Source: Aculops lycopersici
Taxonomy: Eukaryota; Arthropoda; Arachnida; Trombidiformes; Eriophyidae
Direction of reading: 5' to 3'
DNA length: 64,000 bases
Assembly (NCBI GenBank): GCA_015350385.1
Contig: WNKI01000004.1
Coordinates: 1,450,061 to 1,514,060 of the forward strand
Part shown: positions 1-10,474 of the stretch, in pieces
Numbering within the stretch: the first letter of the stretch is position 1
How the letters are laid out: each line of letters begins with the position of its first letter
Position numbers and translations under genes: made by a program
Notes under the pieces: model-generated
The model's input: only the letters and a program-made list of their open reading frames with translations
Told to the model about the DNA's origin: nothing
Databases searched by the model: none

Positions 1-552
1 ATGCTTCTGTTCCGAAGTTATTGCATTGATGGTGTAAAATTTGTACAGCTTATAGGCATGGCTTAATTTTAGATTCGTTAATCTAAACTTGACTTCGTGT
101 TCCAATAATTTAACAAGCCGAGAAGTAGGATCTAGTTTCATTTTGATGGCACTTGCAAGCAAGTTGATGAGTTGACCATTGTTCATTTCATCTATGTGAT
201 ACTCCACTTCACTCTCTAGCTTCTTGTATGTTTTTGTCTCTAGAAATCGCTCGGTACTAAGCTCCCTGTCAAGGACAGATTTTGTTAAACCAAAGAAACT
301 TTTGACTAAAGAATTTCTGCTCATATTGTTCCTCAAACTTGGTGGATTTCTAACACTATATCTCAACAAAGCTATAGATCGCTCATCCTCGAGGGTCTCT
401 AAGGGATTCGTTAGATTTTCTTGGTTCTCTACTGCCTGTGATCCACTCTCACCTTGTGACGTTGATCCATGCATCATATTGCCACCGACCTGTCTTCCTT
501 TGAAGACTATCGATCGGCCAAGCCTACCGATATGGCTAGCTCTTGTGAACAT
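1..552 (-). CDS. N-terminal part of a mitochondrial-like protein, possibly FASTK family
   Basis: The minus strand is open from an ATG at 552 down to base 1 with no stop (184 codons), so the gene continues off the left edge. The N-terminus (MFTRASHIGRLGRSIVFKG) is basic, lacks acidic residues and looks like a mitochondrial presequence. A Gly/Ser/Asn-rich linker follows, then a helical region ending around residues 120-184 with leucine-rich repeats of the form NNGQLINLL and KLLEHEVKFRL. Such helical leucine repeats resemble the FASTK/RAP mitochondrial RNA-binding proteins, but this is a weak family guess and no RAP domain is in view. An overlapping plus-strand frame (224-562) is read as a shadow because the minus frame is longer and has protein-like composition. 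Confidence 0.5.
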   Translation of the reverse strand, partial: MFTRASHIGRLGRSIVFKGRQVGGNMMHGSTSQGESGSQAVENQENLTNPLETLEDERSIALLRYSVRNPPSLRNNMSRNSLVKSFFGLTKSVLDRELSTERFLETKTYKKLESEVEYHIDEMNNGQLINLLASAIKMKLDPTSRLVKLLEHEVKFRLTNLKLSHAYKLYKFYTINAITSEQKH

Positions 553-1558
553 GATTGATTAGAATTTATTCAAGTGATAATATATGTATATATTATAATA
601 CAAGGGCAAAGAGTTGTTGAAAAATCGATGGATAAAAAGTTTTTTAATAATCCCAGATATAAATATAAACAAATGTGCAAACATGTGAAATGAAAGTCAA
701 CATAAACACGAGGCGGTGCGCGTAGACGCTCGTTGAATTCTATTCTGCGAGTAAGTCGTGTATGCTTGAACACAAAAGAGGACGTGGCTTCAGGACACCT
801 AGGTTAATTAGATAGATACCTGAATGAATCACTTTAACTTCCTATAGAGAAAGCTAATTGTTTAATTGACTTTTTGCCATGACAAATTTCATCGAGCACA
901 CTGAGGTTTCTAGCTAAATTGTCATGTGCTTCTCTAGAATGTCTTGAGTCATTGAAGTTGACCCGAAATGTGTAGTGCTCGCGCTACAAGAAACAGGAAA
1001 GACTATCTAGTCATGAATGTTCTTATATATTATTATTATAATTATTTTATAATTCATATTCTTATTACACCCGCAACGTTTCACATTGTGTGAACTCTGC
1101 TTGGTTTCGAATGTGTGAGAATTCCCAACAAAATTGCAAATTGACAATCATGATCATCAACTTGTATATTTAGATACATAACTTGTGATGAAAACTTTTC
1201 GGAACAAATTTCGTCATTGTTGTTCATGTTGTCTCTTCCTTACTTTGGTGTATTAATACATAAAAATTGCTGATTTGCGCGCTCGATCGATATATAGATA
1301 GATAGCAAGAGACCCTTTGATTGAGTCTCTTTGTTCTTGGGAGGAACAGATAACAATATACATTATATCAGGTTATATCATATTTGCGACAACAGGATCA
1401 CATCTGGTCTTAATCTTGATTTGGTTGATTGATTTGGATTCCATCGAGAAGATCCAAACTTTATTCCTTTTTCCTCTTCCTTCTCTCTAACTTGACTGCT
1501 TCCTGTTCAATAATTCTAATTGTAATGACAATGATGATGCTGATGACGATGATCAAGT
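553..1558. other. intergenic region between left-edge gene and MEF2
   Basis: This 1 kb, AT-rich stretch holds the promoter of the left-edge minus-strand gene and the 3' flank of MEF2. A TATA-like AT run lies at about 581-600, within 50 bases of the left gene's ATG. I see no convincing reading frame, RNA gene or long repeat here. Confidence 0.5.
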
Positions 1559-2449
1559 TTACATCGGACTATACTTGACTTCCGCTATGGCCAACGACGG
1601 GGCCTGTGGCTGTGGGGTTAGTTGATATTGAAGTGGTAGTGGTTGTTGCTGTTGTTGTTGTTGTTGTTGTTGTGATGGTGGCTGTTGTTGTAAGTTTGGT
1701 GGTGGTTGCTGCTGTTGAGGTGGTTGTTGGGTTAACGGTGGCATTGGTGACAGCTGTTGTTGTTGCTGGTGGTAGTGTTGTTGGATCTGAGATACCTGTT
1801 GCTGCATTTGAATGTGTTGGGCTTGAACTAATGGATTGTTGTTATTATTATTATTATTAACATTATTATTATTATTATTGTTGTTGTTGTTCTGATTACT
1901 GCTATTGTTGTTATTATTATTATTATTATTATTCATATTATTATTTTGTTGGGCTTGTTGATGTTGCGATTGAGTTTGGGTCTGCTGTTGTAGCGGTGGT
2001 TGTAGTGGTGGAGGAGTTGGTTGTTGTTGTTGCTGCTGTCGTTGTTGCTCCATTCGGTGGTTCCTTAGGACATCCATGGTTGCAGGTGTATTGATTGTAT
2101 GAGTCGGTGGTGGCAACGAGTACTCCTCATCGGCTTCCGGACTGTCGCAACCATTCTGATTGCCATTCTTATGCTCCTTCTTGCTCAATGCCTCAACAAT
2201 GTCCTTGTTGGTCCTGCTCTCGTGGGGCTCGTTGTATTCCGTATACTTTAACAGCACCTTGTCCATATCGGTACTGGCATATTGAAACAACTTGCTAGTT
2301 GAGTTGAATATAACTAGAGCAATTTCACAATCGCACAAAACGCTAAGCTCATAGGCCTTTTTCATGAGGCCGAACTTGCGCTTTGTAAAGGTTACCTGAC
2401 GGTTGCGTTCGTCGGTGATACGCGAGATTTGAATCTTTTTCCGGCCCAT
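1559..2449 (-). CDS. Mef2: myocyte enhancer factor 2 (MADS-box transcription factor)
   Basis: The 296-residue protein opens with a full MADS box (MGRKKIQISRITDERNRQ, then KRKFGLMKKAYELSVLCDCE, residues 1-57). The MEF2 domain follows (YTEYNEPHESRTNKDIVE, about 58-90), which together make the DNA-binding and dimerisation unit for A/T-rich MEF2 sites in muscle and neural genes. The start is fixed because the family begins directly with this Met-Gly-Arg. After NGCDSPEADEEYSLPPP the rest is Gln-, Asn- and Pro-rich low complexity. The protein is short for the family (usually about 450-500 residues) and the conserved segment that normally follows the MEF2 domain is not recognisable. The coding region is one exon, whereas animal Mef2 is normally split inside the MADS/MEF2 region. 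An acceptor-like AG at 2465-2464, just upstream of the ATG, suggests a spliced 5' UTR. Confidence 0.95.
   Translation of the reverse strand: MGRKKIQISRITDERNRQVTFTKRKFGLMKKAYELSVLCDCEIALVIFNSTSKLFQYASTDMDKVLLKYTEYNEPHESRTNKDIVEALSKKEHKNGNQNGCDSPEADEEYSLPPPTHTINTPATMDVLRNHRMEQQRQQQQQQPTPPPLQPPLQQQTQTQSQHQQAQQNNNMNNNNNNNNNNSSNQNNNNNNNNNNVNNNNNNNNPLVQAQHIQMQQQVSQIQQHYHQQQQQLSPMPPLTQQPPQQQQPPPNLQQQPPSQQQQQQQQQQPLPLQYQLTPQPQAPSLAIAEVKYSPM
1606..2052 (-). repeat. CAA/AAT trinucleotide low-complexity tract in Mef2
   Basis: On the minus strand this stretch is dominated by CAA/CAG and AAT/AAC codons, giving poly-Gln and poly-Asn runs (for example Asn runs encoded at 1843-1940). Read on the plus strand it yields a spurious Val/Tyr-rich frame. 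Likely length-polymorphic. Confidence 0.9.
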
Positions 2450-3993
2450 CTTCTCTCTAATACTGGTTATTTGGTTAGTCTTCTGTTACTCTACTACTAC
2501 GAGTAGTTTTGTATGGGTTGAGAAAAAGTTTGTTTGTTTGTTTGATATGTTGATTATAACTCTACGTTTATCTTAATTTCTCGAGAGATGTTCAATATAG
2601 TTGATTATGATAATGATAATGATTTCTTTCCTCTCTTCAATATCTATGAGAGTCTATGTGTCAACAAGTTGCAGGGCCTCCAACCTGAACAACAAACAGT
2701 CGCACCGGCAAGAATTTGCCTTCACTTGGAAGTTGGAGGTTCGAGGTTGAAACTTCGAACTCGAGAAGAATCAAAGAGGAGAGTGGAGTCGAAAGTAGGT
2801 CGCTGCTTTCGCTTTCGCATTCGCCTTCGCCTTCGCAGTCCTCCCGTAGGTCTTTGAAATCTGCTCGCTGCAACTGTAGTCTTGTCAGTGGTCTTGGCAG
2901 TCGCTTTCTCCGTCGCGAATCCGCAGTCTTGTCTTGTGTAGAGTCTAGAGTCCACCACTTGGCGTCAACGGAGGCAAGGGCTGCGCCACCGGAGACCAAG
3001 CCTTTTCTTCTCCTAGTCTCTGGGCTGCGGAGAGGTTGTTAGCTTGCGTCTTACCTGCGAGCGAATGAGCGTCTCACCTGTTTAGGCTAGCTTGCCGCTG
3101 GTCACTCTGGAGTCGTTCCTCTCGAAGTCGTCGAGATCCACAGGTCGTCGTCGTCGTCGTCGTCGCTGGTGTTGTTGCTGCTGCAAACTGCTTTCGCTGT
3201 TGCTGCGTATAACTGTTCACCTTATGATTGGTGGCGGTTGCCTCAGCTGCCTCAGTTCAGTTCGTCGCTTGGCTGATCGTCGTCTCCAACTGGTGGCCAA
3301 AAGAGCAGCAGCGGCACAATGCGCTGAAGCCGCTCGACTCGATAACTTCGCCGCTGCTATCACCACCACCACCAACTTCAATGGAAACTTCTACCTGTTA
3401 AACTGGCCGCGCTATCCTCACCGCCGGCGCACAGGTTCCAGTTTGGCTGGTCGTTCCGCTACTTTCGCTGGTGCAGATGCCAACTTCAACTCTCTTTCCA
3501 GCTTGACTCTTGCCCGACTGAACAAACGACGAGTGGCTAGTGGGAGAGCTTCGGTTGTCCTCTTGGTTTGAGCAGTGGTTGTTGTTGGATGTTAGTTTTC
3601 GTCTTGCCCCTGCTGTTGCTGCTGACCACTTGCTTGTTGGTCAATCTAACCAGCCGGTGTCTTGGTAATGAATGAACGACTTAGTGACTGTGCGGAGTGG
3701 AGTTGAGTGGAGTGAAGCTCGCAGGCTAAGTCCACTGTCACAATAACACAAGCCTCACGAACTAAATCTCACCTGGCCACTTCGCTAGCCCAACGCGCTG
3801 GTTAAACTTCAGGTAGAAATTTAGATTTCTCCAGTGCATTCCCTCTCTTTCTGCTTCACTTAAACTCACTCAGAATTTTCCTCTTCTCTACAAGTTTAAA
3901 CCTCAACCAAAGCAGCCGCTTCTATGCTATCTCTGGTCACTTGAAATTCGAGTTTCTCTATGCTGTGTTTGAAAATCCGTTCACTTCTTTCCC

Positions 3994-4036
<43 letters not shown>

Positions 4037-4163
4037 NNNNNNNNNNNNNNNNNNNNTACTACGTTAACTACTACAACGTACTACGTCGTCTCTACTGTCT
4101 ACTCTCTCGTCTACTCGTATACGTACGTTCTCTCTCTCTGTCGTTCGTACTACTCTCTCTTCC

Positions 4164-4219
<56 letters not shown>

Positions 4220-5609
4220 CCTCAGGTAAATAACTCGCTATGTCTTTTTAACTCTCTGTGCTCTCACTTCGTATCGGTGACTGTGTTCTTCGTTTGGCTG
4301 ACTTTCAAGAGCGACACACTAATTTGCTGCTCGGGCTCGCGTTTCTCCTTCTGATTCTCCTTCTTGCTTGCCGTGTGTGCTAATTAATCCAATTTAAATT
4401 TGGAGGCTTGGACTCAGTATTGTATCCCTAGAAAACCTTACTCTTTTCCCGAGTTGTTTAATGCACGATGACGAGTTTAGTTTTGACGAGTCCACACTTT
4501 AAAGTCGACACCTAATAAGAAGCTCTGTTTATTTTGTATATGTCTACTCTCAGTTTAATTCCAACTTTTGCCACTCACTTCTCTTCATCTTAAACTGGAC
4601 GCCTCAGTTTTAGTTCCGCCCCACTGCTACCTCTAATATCGTACTCTCGTTCGTCGTCACCAAACAAGTCGTCGTTATCCTCGTTATAGCCACTAGTAAT
4701 GCCGTTGCCAATCCCGCTATTACAATTGCTATAGCTATTTCTGCTATCCGCTTTTTCGAGCGGCTCCCTCGTCGCAAAAATAAGAGCGAGCTGCTCCTAA
4801 ATTTACCTTGAAATTACCTGGAATTCAAGGGCGCGCGCGCTAGTCGCTCTCTTTCTCGCGTTCGCTTGCCACCAGGTGCGGGAGTTGGCCAGCCACCCCA
4901 AGTGCACCCAAGTCGCAGCCGCTGCCATCAGAGTAGGGGCCGGAATCGCTACAACTGGAACAGGCCGGCGATGTCACAAATGCCACCGGGTAGCTGGCCA
5001 ACTGGCTTGACGGCCCATGCTCTTTGCAGCGCAGCGCAGCGCGCGCGCTCTGTATACCATAGAAAGCGGTGCCCACTCAACTCTGCTAGCTCTACATCCA
5101 TCTCGCTCTCTGGGGGAATGACGTCGGTTATACGTGCCAAGCTAGCTAGCTTGCCAGCTAGCTACCTGGGGAGCGAGTCGCTAGGCTCTGTGCAGTCTGC
5201 ATTAAGTCTATCTAGCTCATGAGTTCAAGAGCAAGATAGACTAGAGCGAGAGGAGATGGCGAGAGTATGTTTACAAACAAGCATCGACATTTCCACTGAC
5301 TAAGTGGGTTAGCGGCGAGGTATGTTTGATCGATGTACTTGTGCCTATGCTAGTGAAGAATGCTATCACGCCTGATATCGAGAGAAAACAGCAATATATT
5401 GGAATCGTCGCCTTGTTTTAGCCGGATAAGTGCTTGCTCAAATCCATGTAGAGATAACAAGGGCACTGATATTGTTTTATATAACAAGAATCTATATATT
5501 CCAATTTTGCTTAATGTTTCTTGATTTCATGATAACAAATTGGTGTATATGAGAAGAAAACTGCTCATATACACAATGAAATAGATTCTGAGAGAAAGCT
5601 TAGTATACT
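2450..5609 (-). promoter_or_regulatory. upstream region of Mef2 with candidate 5'-UTR splice donors
   Basis: About 3.2 kb without a convincing protein-coding gene. Read on the minus strand it contains strong splice-donor consensus sites: TCGCAG|GTAAGA with the exon ending at 3055, ACAG|GTGAGA near 3077 and CCAG|GTGAGA near 3775. An acceptor-like AG at 2465-2464 sits 14 bases before the Mef2 ATG. This fits several alternative non-coding first exons joined to the single coding exon, as is usual for Mef2 genes elsewhere, but it is inferred from consensus matches only. The stretch also carries CT arrays, a TCG repeat near 3147-3171 and AGCTAGC-rich sequence near 5140-5165. Confidence 0.5.
3998..4212. 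repeat. (CT)n microsatellites flanking a 20-base assembly gap
   Basis: Two CT arrays, about 3998-4027 and 4168-4212, bracket ACT/CTA-type repeats and a run of N at 4037-4056. The gap is probably a repeat that could not be assembled. Frames running through it are artefacts. Confidence 0.9.
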
Positions 5610-5617
5610 TTTATTGT

Positions 5618-6517
5618 TTAGTCGGTGCTGGTTGAGTTAAAGAATAGGCCTATTGCGACCTCCTTGAGATCCTTGTCATCTAAAGTTGCAGAGATGAAAG
5701 CTTTCATCAACGTCGGTCGTGTCGCTTTCATCATGTTAACAAGGAAAAGCGCAATACTTTTCTCTATTTGATCACGATCCTTTCCCTCTTGTGCCTGTTT
5801 TATGACACCAATATCCAAGTTCATAGTTTGATTCTTCTTCTTCATCATCAACATCTCTTTCTTCATCATAAGCTCCTGTTTCCAATCGCTTTTCATAAAC
5901 CCAAATGGACGAATAATTATATCTGATTGAGCGGGTTCGGGGACTTGAGCAACGATGAGGATTGAGATAATGGCAATGCAAGCGACAACTGTAATGGATC
6001 TGGTAAGAACGTGTCCTCCTCGATAACCACCACCTCCGGTAGGAGTGTTGTTGGAGGCATTCTGTTCGAATTGCTTGCGTCTCTCGTCACCAATTTGGCC
6101 GCCACTTACACCACGACCATATTGGCGTCCTTCCTCAAAACCGGCATCGATGTCAACCTGAATTTCTCGTCCGTCTAGATGAGTCCTGTTGAGAAAGTTA
6201 ATAGATTTCATAGCCGATTCGCGGTCGTCAAATTCTATGAAACAAAATCCGCAAGGTATCTTCTTTATCTTATCTAATCCCATAACAATTCTCTTGATAC
6301 TACCGCATCGAGTGAATAATTCATAGAGTTGGTATTCGGTGGTATAACATGACAAATTACCTACATATACTGTTGAGGATCTTTCAAGTTTCTTTCTCCA
6401 CTCCACTTCACCTCCTGGAAATTGCTTGTCGCGATATTGTTTTCTTTGGTACGGCCTTGAGCTCCTCGGAACACTGGCAATGACGTGCACTGCCGGGTCT
6501 AAGACGAAGGTTGTCAT
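5618..6517 (-). CDS. Ncbp2: nuclear cap-binding protein 20 with an extra C-terminal hydrophobic tail
   Basis: Residues 1-165 are CBP20, the small subunit of the nuclear cap-binding complex, which binds the m7G cap with CBP80. Visible are RNP2 (VYVGNLS), RNP1 (CGFCFIEF), the DAGFEEGRQYGRG cap-binding tail and SGGQIGDERR. The start matches the family length upstream of the RRM. CBP20 normally ends near 155 residues, shortly after a Gly/Arg/Tyr-rich tail equivalent to GGGGYRGG here. This frame instead continues for 131 residues: a hydrophobic segment (SITVVACIAIISILIVAQV, coded at about 5998-5942), then a Met/Lys-rich helical part ending NSTSTD. The tail has no Met before its hydrophobic core. 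It may be a true fusion, or a separate secreted-protein exon entered through the acceptor-like AG at 6001-6000 (exon from 5999). Identity of the CBP20 part is certain; the joining is not. Confidence 0.85.
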   Translation of the reverse strand: MTTFVLDPAVHVIASVPRSSRPYQRKQYRDKQFPGGEVEWRKKLERSSTVYVGNLSCYTTEYQLYELFTRCGSIKRIVMGLDKIKKIPCGFCFIEFDDRESAMKSINFLNRTHLDGREIQVDIDAGFEEGRQYGRGVSGGQIGDERRKQFEQNASNNTPTGGGGYRGGHVLTRSITVVACIAIISILIVAQVPEPAQSDIIIRPFGFMKSDWKQELMMKKEMLMMKKKNQTMNLDIGVIKQAQEGKDRDQIEKSIALFLVNMMKATRPTLMKAFISATLDDKDLKEVAIGLFFNSTSTD

Positions 6518-6783
6518 TTTCTAGAGATGTATTAAATCAAACAATCAAATAGTTTGTTGTGTCGAATAGTTGAGGTTGACAAAGAGTGATAAAATGCGGC
6601 CGATTCTAGTCGCGTGTTCAAAAAATCTGAGCGCGCCTCGAGTTCCGCGAGTCACCCAGTCACCGGCCGGCGATAATGGAAAAATTGCAAAATTAGTGCG
6701 CGCTGCTATTGGTGCTCGTGATGGTTATATTCCACTCATTTATTGTAAAATGAACTTATTTATATATATTACATAAAACAGAA
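6518..6783. other. short intergenic spacer, Ncbp2 promoter
   Basis: The 266-base gap between the Ncbp2 start and the PSMD12 stop on the same strand holds the Ncbp2 promoter and PSMD12 3' UTR. No gene seen. Confidence 0.5.
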
Positions 6784-8175
6784 TTAATCGTGGACAGTGC
6801 GGATGTTAGTCTTATCTACACGGCTAAGGTGATTCATCTCCTCCTTATTGATCAGGTGGTTAGTTCTGCTGACCAGGTTCATCAGTGTGTTGAGGTTACT
6901 GGCCCAATCGTTGAGCGTTTCATTTGGATGTTTTTGGGCATTGAAGTTAACAATACCATCAAGACGATCTACTTTAGCCCAAATAGTCTTGTTTACAACC
7001 ATATAGCTAAGTACCTCTTCTGCCTCGTCAGCAGACAGGTTGAGGAGTTGAGACATTCTTTCTAATCTGATACGACTGTAATATTTGGCCATAATGCGGA
7101 TATTATGCTCAACAATCCTACTCTTGAAATCCTTCCATCTCTTGTCCCCATCAGTAGTATTGCGTAAGAAGACATCGGCTTGGCGTAGCAATCCTTCATA
7201 TTGCTCATTGATAACGCTCCACGAAATAAGCTCCGCAGTTGTAAAAGCCTTGAGTAACTTCTTGTGCTCAGGTATCTCCTCTAAATGCCTTTCCAATTCA
7301 ACACGGTGTATCAAGTCCGACTGTTCGTTATCATATGGCGCCAAGATGGCATATAGTACGACATTCTTGAGAGTCTCCTGTCGTTTGACTGTATCGCTCT
7401 TAATAGATTGGGTCTGGAATACTGCTTGGTAGTGTTTACAGATGTCGATGTACTTTGAGTGATGTTGATCAATCTGGATCATAAGCTGATAATATTTCAG
7501 TTTCAACTTCTGAACCTCCTCCTCTGTATCCTCGAAAAATCTAGTGCTTATCTTCTTGCTGATGATTTGAGCTCTTATGTAGTCTTTAACAGCTAGACAA
7601 TACCTTATTTGTTCCAAAATAAGAGATGTCTTCTCTTTTTTGTCCATAGAACCTAGAGTTTCCACTTGGGTCTCTTGCATAACCTTGCAAGCATCCTCCA
7701 TATTACCCTCTTTCTCCTTAATCTCAGCCAACCTGTAGGTGAGTCTTGCCCTTTCAACTTCAACATAGATCTTACCAGCTGTGACAACTCTGAGGGTATC
7801 GATGAGCTTGAGCTCCTCCACTGGGTCGAGCAATTTCACAAACTCGCAACACTTCTGGACCATTGCAGTGACAGCCTGCTTGAATTGGCCTCTTCTTTTG
7901 ACAAGAGCTTGAATCTGCTCATTTAATATGTCAAACCGCTTAGCATCGAATGACAGTTGGCAAATACCAACCAGAAGCCGACTAGTCGAGTGCATGTCGG
8001 CGCCTCCACGGGTTTGTTTCTCTAAATTTGACATGAGCTCGATGGCTTCATTAAGTTTAGATGGATCCCCGTGCACCAGTTTCTCGCACTTGGCCAAAAG
8101 CTCTTGGACTTGATCGCCAAAGTCGATCTCCATCTTGACAATCTTGCCACTCTCGGTGAAGGCGTCGATATCCAT
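6784..8175 (-). CDS. Psmd12: 26S proteasome non-ATPase regulatory subunit 12 (Rpn5)
   Basis: The 463-residue protein has the Rpn5/PSMD12 layout: N-terminal helical TPR-like repeats and a C-terminal PCI domain (about residues 270-430, including YYSRIRLERMSQLLNLS and a VNKTIWAKVDRLDGIVNF segment). A final helix ends near the C-terminus. Rpn5 is a scaffold of the 19S lid, needed for assembly with the Rpn11 deubiquitinase. Length matches the family (about 455). It is one exon. It lies 237 bases downstream of Rab2 and 267 bases upstream of Ncbp2 on the same strand; the spacing gives no sign of co-transcription. A frame on the opposite strand (6790-7065 and others) is a shadow. Confidence 0.95.
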   Translation of the reverse strand: MDIDAFTESGKIVKMEIDFGDQVQELLAKCEKLVHGDPSKLNEAIELMSNLEKQTRGGADMHSTSRLLVGICQLSFDAKRFDILNEQIQALVKRRGQFKQAVTAMVQKCCEFVKLLDPVEELKLIDTLRVVTAGKIYVEVERARLTYRLAEIKEKEGNMEDACKVMQETQVETLGSMDKKEKTSLILEQIRYCLAVKDYIRAQIISKKISTRFFEDTEEEVQKLKLKYYQLMIQIDQHHSKYIDICKHYQAVFQTQSIKSDTVKRQETLKNVVLYAILAPYDNEQSDLIHRVELERHLEEIPEHKKLLKAFTTAELISWSVINEQYEGLLRQADVFLRNTTDGDKRWKDFKSRIVEHNIRIMAKYYSRIRLERMSQLLNLSADEAEEVLSYMVVNKTIWAKVDRLDGIVNFNAQKHPNETLNDWASNLNTLMNLVSRTNHLINKEEMNHLSRVDKTNIRTVHD

Positions 8176-8412
8176 TTTTAATTGTTTATTATTACTTGGA
8201 ATACAAATTTAGAGGTACAATATAATGATGATATAATATAATGATGGTATGTAATAGTATGTAAGATCCCAAAAGAATCACTATTGCTCTGCACGCCCAG
8301 GTCGGACTCACGCATAATGCGCGAGCGGCGCGCAATTCGAAATTTTTCTCCTTTTATTATTCCATTTTTATCGAATAAATTTCAATAGCGCAGTGAGTCA
8401 CTAGTGTATCAT

Positions 8413-9054
8413 CTAACAACAACCACCTGATTGGTGGCCCGATTGACCTGAGGAACCTGGCAAACTAGTGTGCGTTGTTGTATGAGATGGGCCTAGCTTG
8501 ATGCCGTTAGCTTCATTATTAACATCAAAGACTCCCTCTTGGATTTTCTCATATATCTCTTTGGCTGTATTGATGAACGCCTCCTCAACATTGGCCGCCG
8601 TTTTGGCTGATGTTTCCATAAATATGAGACCATGTTCACGAGCAAATCCCTCGCCTTCCTCCTTTCTAACCTCGCGCCGCGAGTCTAAATCGCTCTTATT
8701 ACCTATAAGCATAATGACCATGTTGGAATTTGAATGTTGTCGTGCATCCTCCAACCAATTAGTTAGATGATTGAATGTATCGCGTCTAGTTACATCATAG
8801 ACTAGTAGTGCTCCAGCTGCGCCCCTGTAATAACTACGTGTAATTGATCTGAATGCTTCCTGGCCAGCAGTGTCCCAGATTTGAAGTTTAATTTGCTTAC
8901 CATCAATACTTATCATTCGAGCACCAAATTCGACGCCAATAGTTAGGTCGTGAACTGGCTGAAATCGTTTGTCTGTAAATTGTAATAGGAGACAAGATTT
9001 ACCTACGCCCGTATCGCCAATTATGATATATTTAAACAGGTAAGCGTATGACAT
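8413..9054 (-). CDS. Rab2: small GTPase Rab2
   Basis: The 213-residue protein carries all Ras-fold G motifs: P-loop GDTGVGKS, switch II WDTAGQE, NKSD and ETSAK, with the Rab2-typical start MSYAYLFKYIIIGD and LTIGVEFGARM switch region. It ends in GGCC, a double-geranylgeranylation site. Rab2 acts in ER-Golgi and Golgi-lysosome/autophagosome trafficking. Length and sequence are typical. The gene is a single exon, unlike most animal Rab2 genes. The long plus-strand frame 8498-8770 is an antisense shadow. Confidence 0.97.
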   Translation of the reverse strand: MSYAYLFKYIIIGDTGVGKSCLLLQFTDKRFQPVHDLTIGVEFGARMISIDGKQIKLQIWDTAGQEAFRSITRSYYRGAAGALLVYDVTRRDTFNHLTNWLEDARQHSNSNMVIMLIGNKSDLDSRREVRKEEGEGFAREHGLIFMETSAKTAANVEEAFINTAKEIYEKIQEGVFDVNNEANGIKLGPSHTTTHTSLPGSSGQSGHQSGGCC

Positions 9055-10474
9055 TTTGCTTTAGTATATGTAAATATATATGATGGTGCTTGATAATGTT
9101 TTTCTTCTTAATATCAATAGTTGCTATTTAGATATATTTTGCTTAGTTTGACTGGCCTAAGCAGCTACTACAATCGAGTTTAATTTATAGATCAGATTAA
9201 TAATACGAATCCAAGTTAATTAATTGTGCTTGAACACTCTTGGTGGTGGTGATGTTGGTATCAATAATTATATCAAGTTCTATTATTATTGTCTCCCGTT
9301 GCTGGTGTTGCAGAATATGTTGTTGTTGTTGTTGATGTTTTGTTGAGAGAAGAGATGATTATTTTAGAGAAGTGGGAGCAACGCACTCATGAACGACGGA
9401 CAAACGAAACGCACACAAAACTGCATATAGTCTCTACTTGGTAGACTTATTGGAAAAAAGGGAAAGCAAGAGAAGCGGCTACGCTCACTTCTCTCCCAAT
9501 CTCACTCGCAGTAAACTTGAGCACGCAGACATACACACACTGCGGACAAGTGAAAGCATACTTGCCACACAAAACGAGTGGCGCTATTTATCTCTCGCTG
9601 ATAAAAGTAGCCGCACAACGAGCGAAATGCACACAAGTTCAATGAGGAACTCGTATAACTGAGCACAAATAACCTGCAGTTTTCGATCGGTGGTTGCTGC
9701 GTGTTCCTTTGCGCGGCAAGCTAGCCAGCCAGTCTCTTGCTGATATCACAAAAACTGCAGCATTTCCTTGTTACTATACCTAGCCGACGGAGTATACTAT
9801 CCAAGAATTCTCTTGTCTCACAAACCTTGTTACAGTTCGATTTTGGGTGCTCTACACAAAGGCCACCAGTCTCGGTTGGCGACTTGTGAGATCGCTAGCT
9901 CGCCATATGTTACCTAGGCGCGCGCAGTCTGCGCAGAAGCTTACCGTCTCGCTTGGGCCAGTTATTCATCGAGTAGCTAGAGGTAGAGTCTGCCATTCAA
10001 GCAGCTGGCACCGGCGACTAGCCGGTGGTTCGACGCCCCCACACGCAGAACGCCCACCAACCGCTCGGCTAGCTGGCTAGCTGACAACGACGATGTTAGC
10101 TAAACGACAGGTGCTGACTCTGCAATCGGATGTCGACAAGCTCTTGTTCTGAGTTTGCATATGGATGAGAGATATAATAGCTCATGGAATGGATGGGATT
10201 CTAGGAGATAAGTGGAGCGCGTGTAAAAAGTGTAAGCCAAGTGTTAGAATGGCAAGTAGATTGACATAGAAAATATAAAACTTTTTTAGTTTTGATCGCT
10301 GTATAAGTAGTTATTGTGGCTGGTGGTAGTGATGATCTTGTTTTTATTTTTGCGTTTCACACTATTGTTGTCAAGTGGCATTGCGATAAAGTGTTGTTTT
10401 ATCTTAACCCAGCTAGTGGGCTACTAAACTAAACATCACTCATATCATCTCATTTAATTTCATCTAATTTAACA
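9055..10474. promoter_or_regulatory. upstream region of Rab2
   Basis: This 1.4 kb region contains the Rab2 promoter and 5' UTR and the 3' flank of the next minus-strand gene. It includes short GTT runs near 9315-9338 and CTAGC-rich sequence near 9895-10080. Plus-strand frames at 9438-9662 and 9847-10080 have no protein-like features. Confidence 0.4.

Noticed and set aside
1606..1860. 84-codon plus-strand frame rich in Val
   Set aside because: Antisense of the Mef2 Gln/Asn codon repeats; composition is purely repeat-driven.
3941..4354. 137-codon plus-strand frame with Leu-Ser repeats
   Set aside because: Runs through CT microsatellites and an N gap; no protein character.
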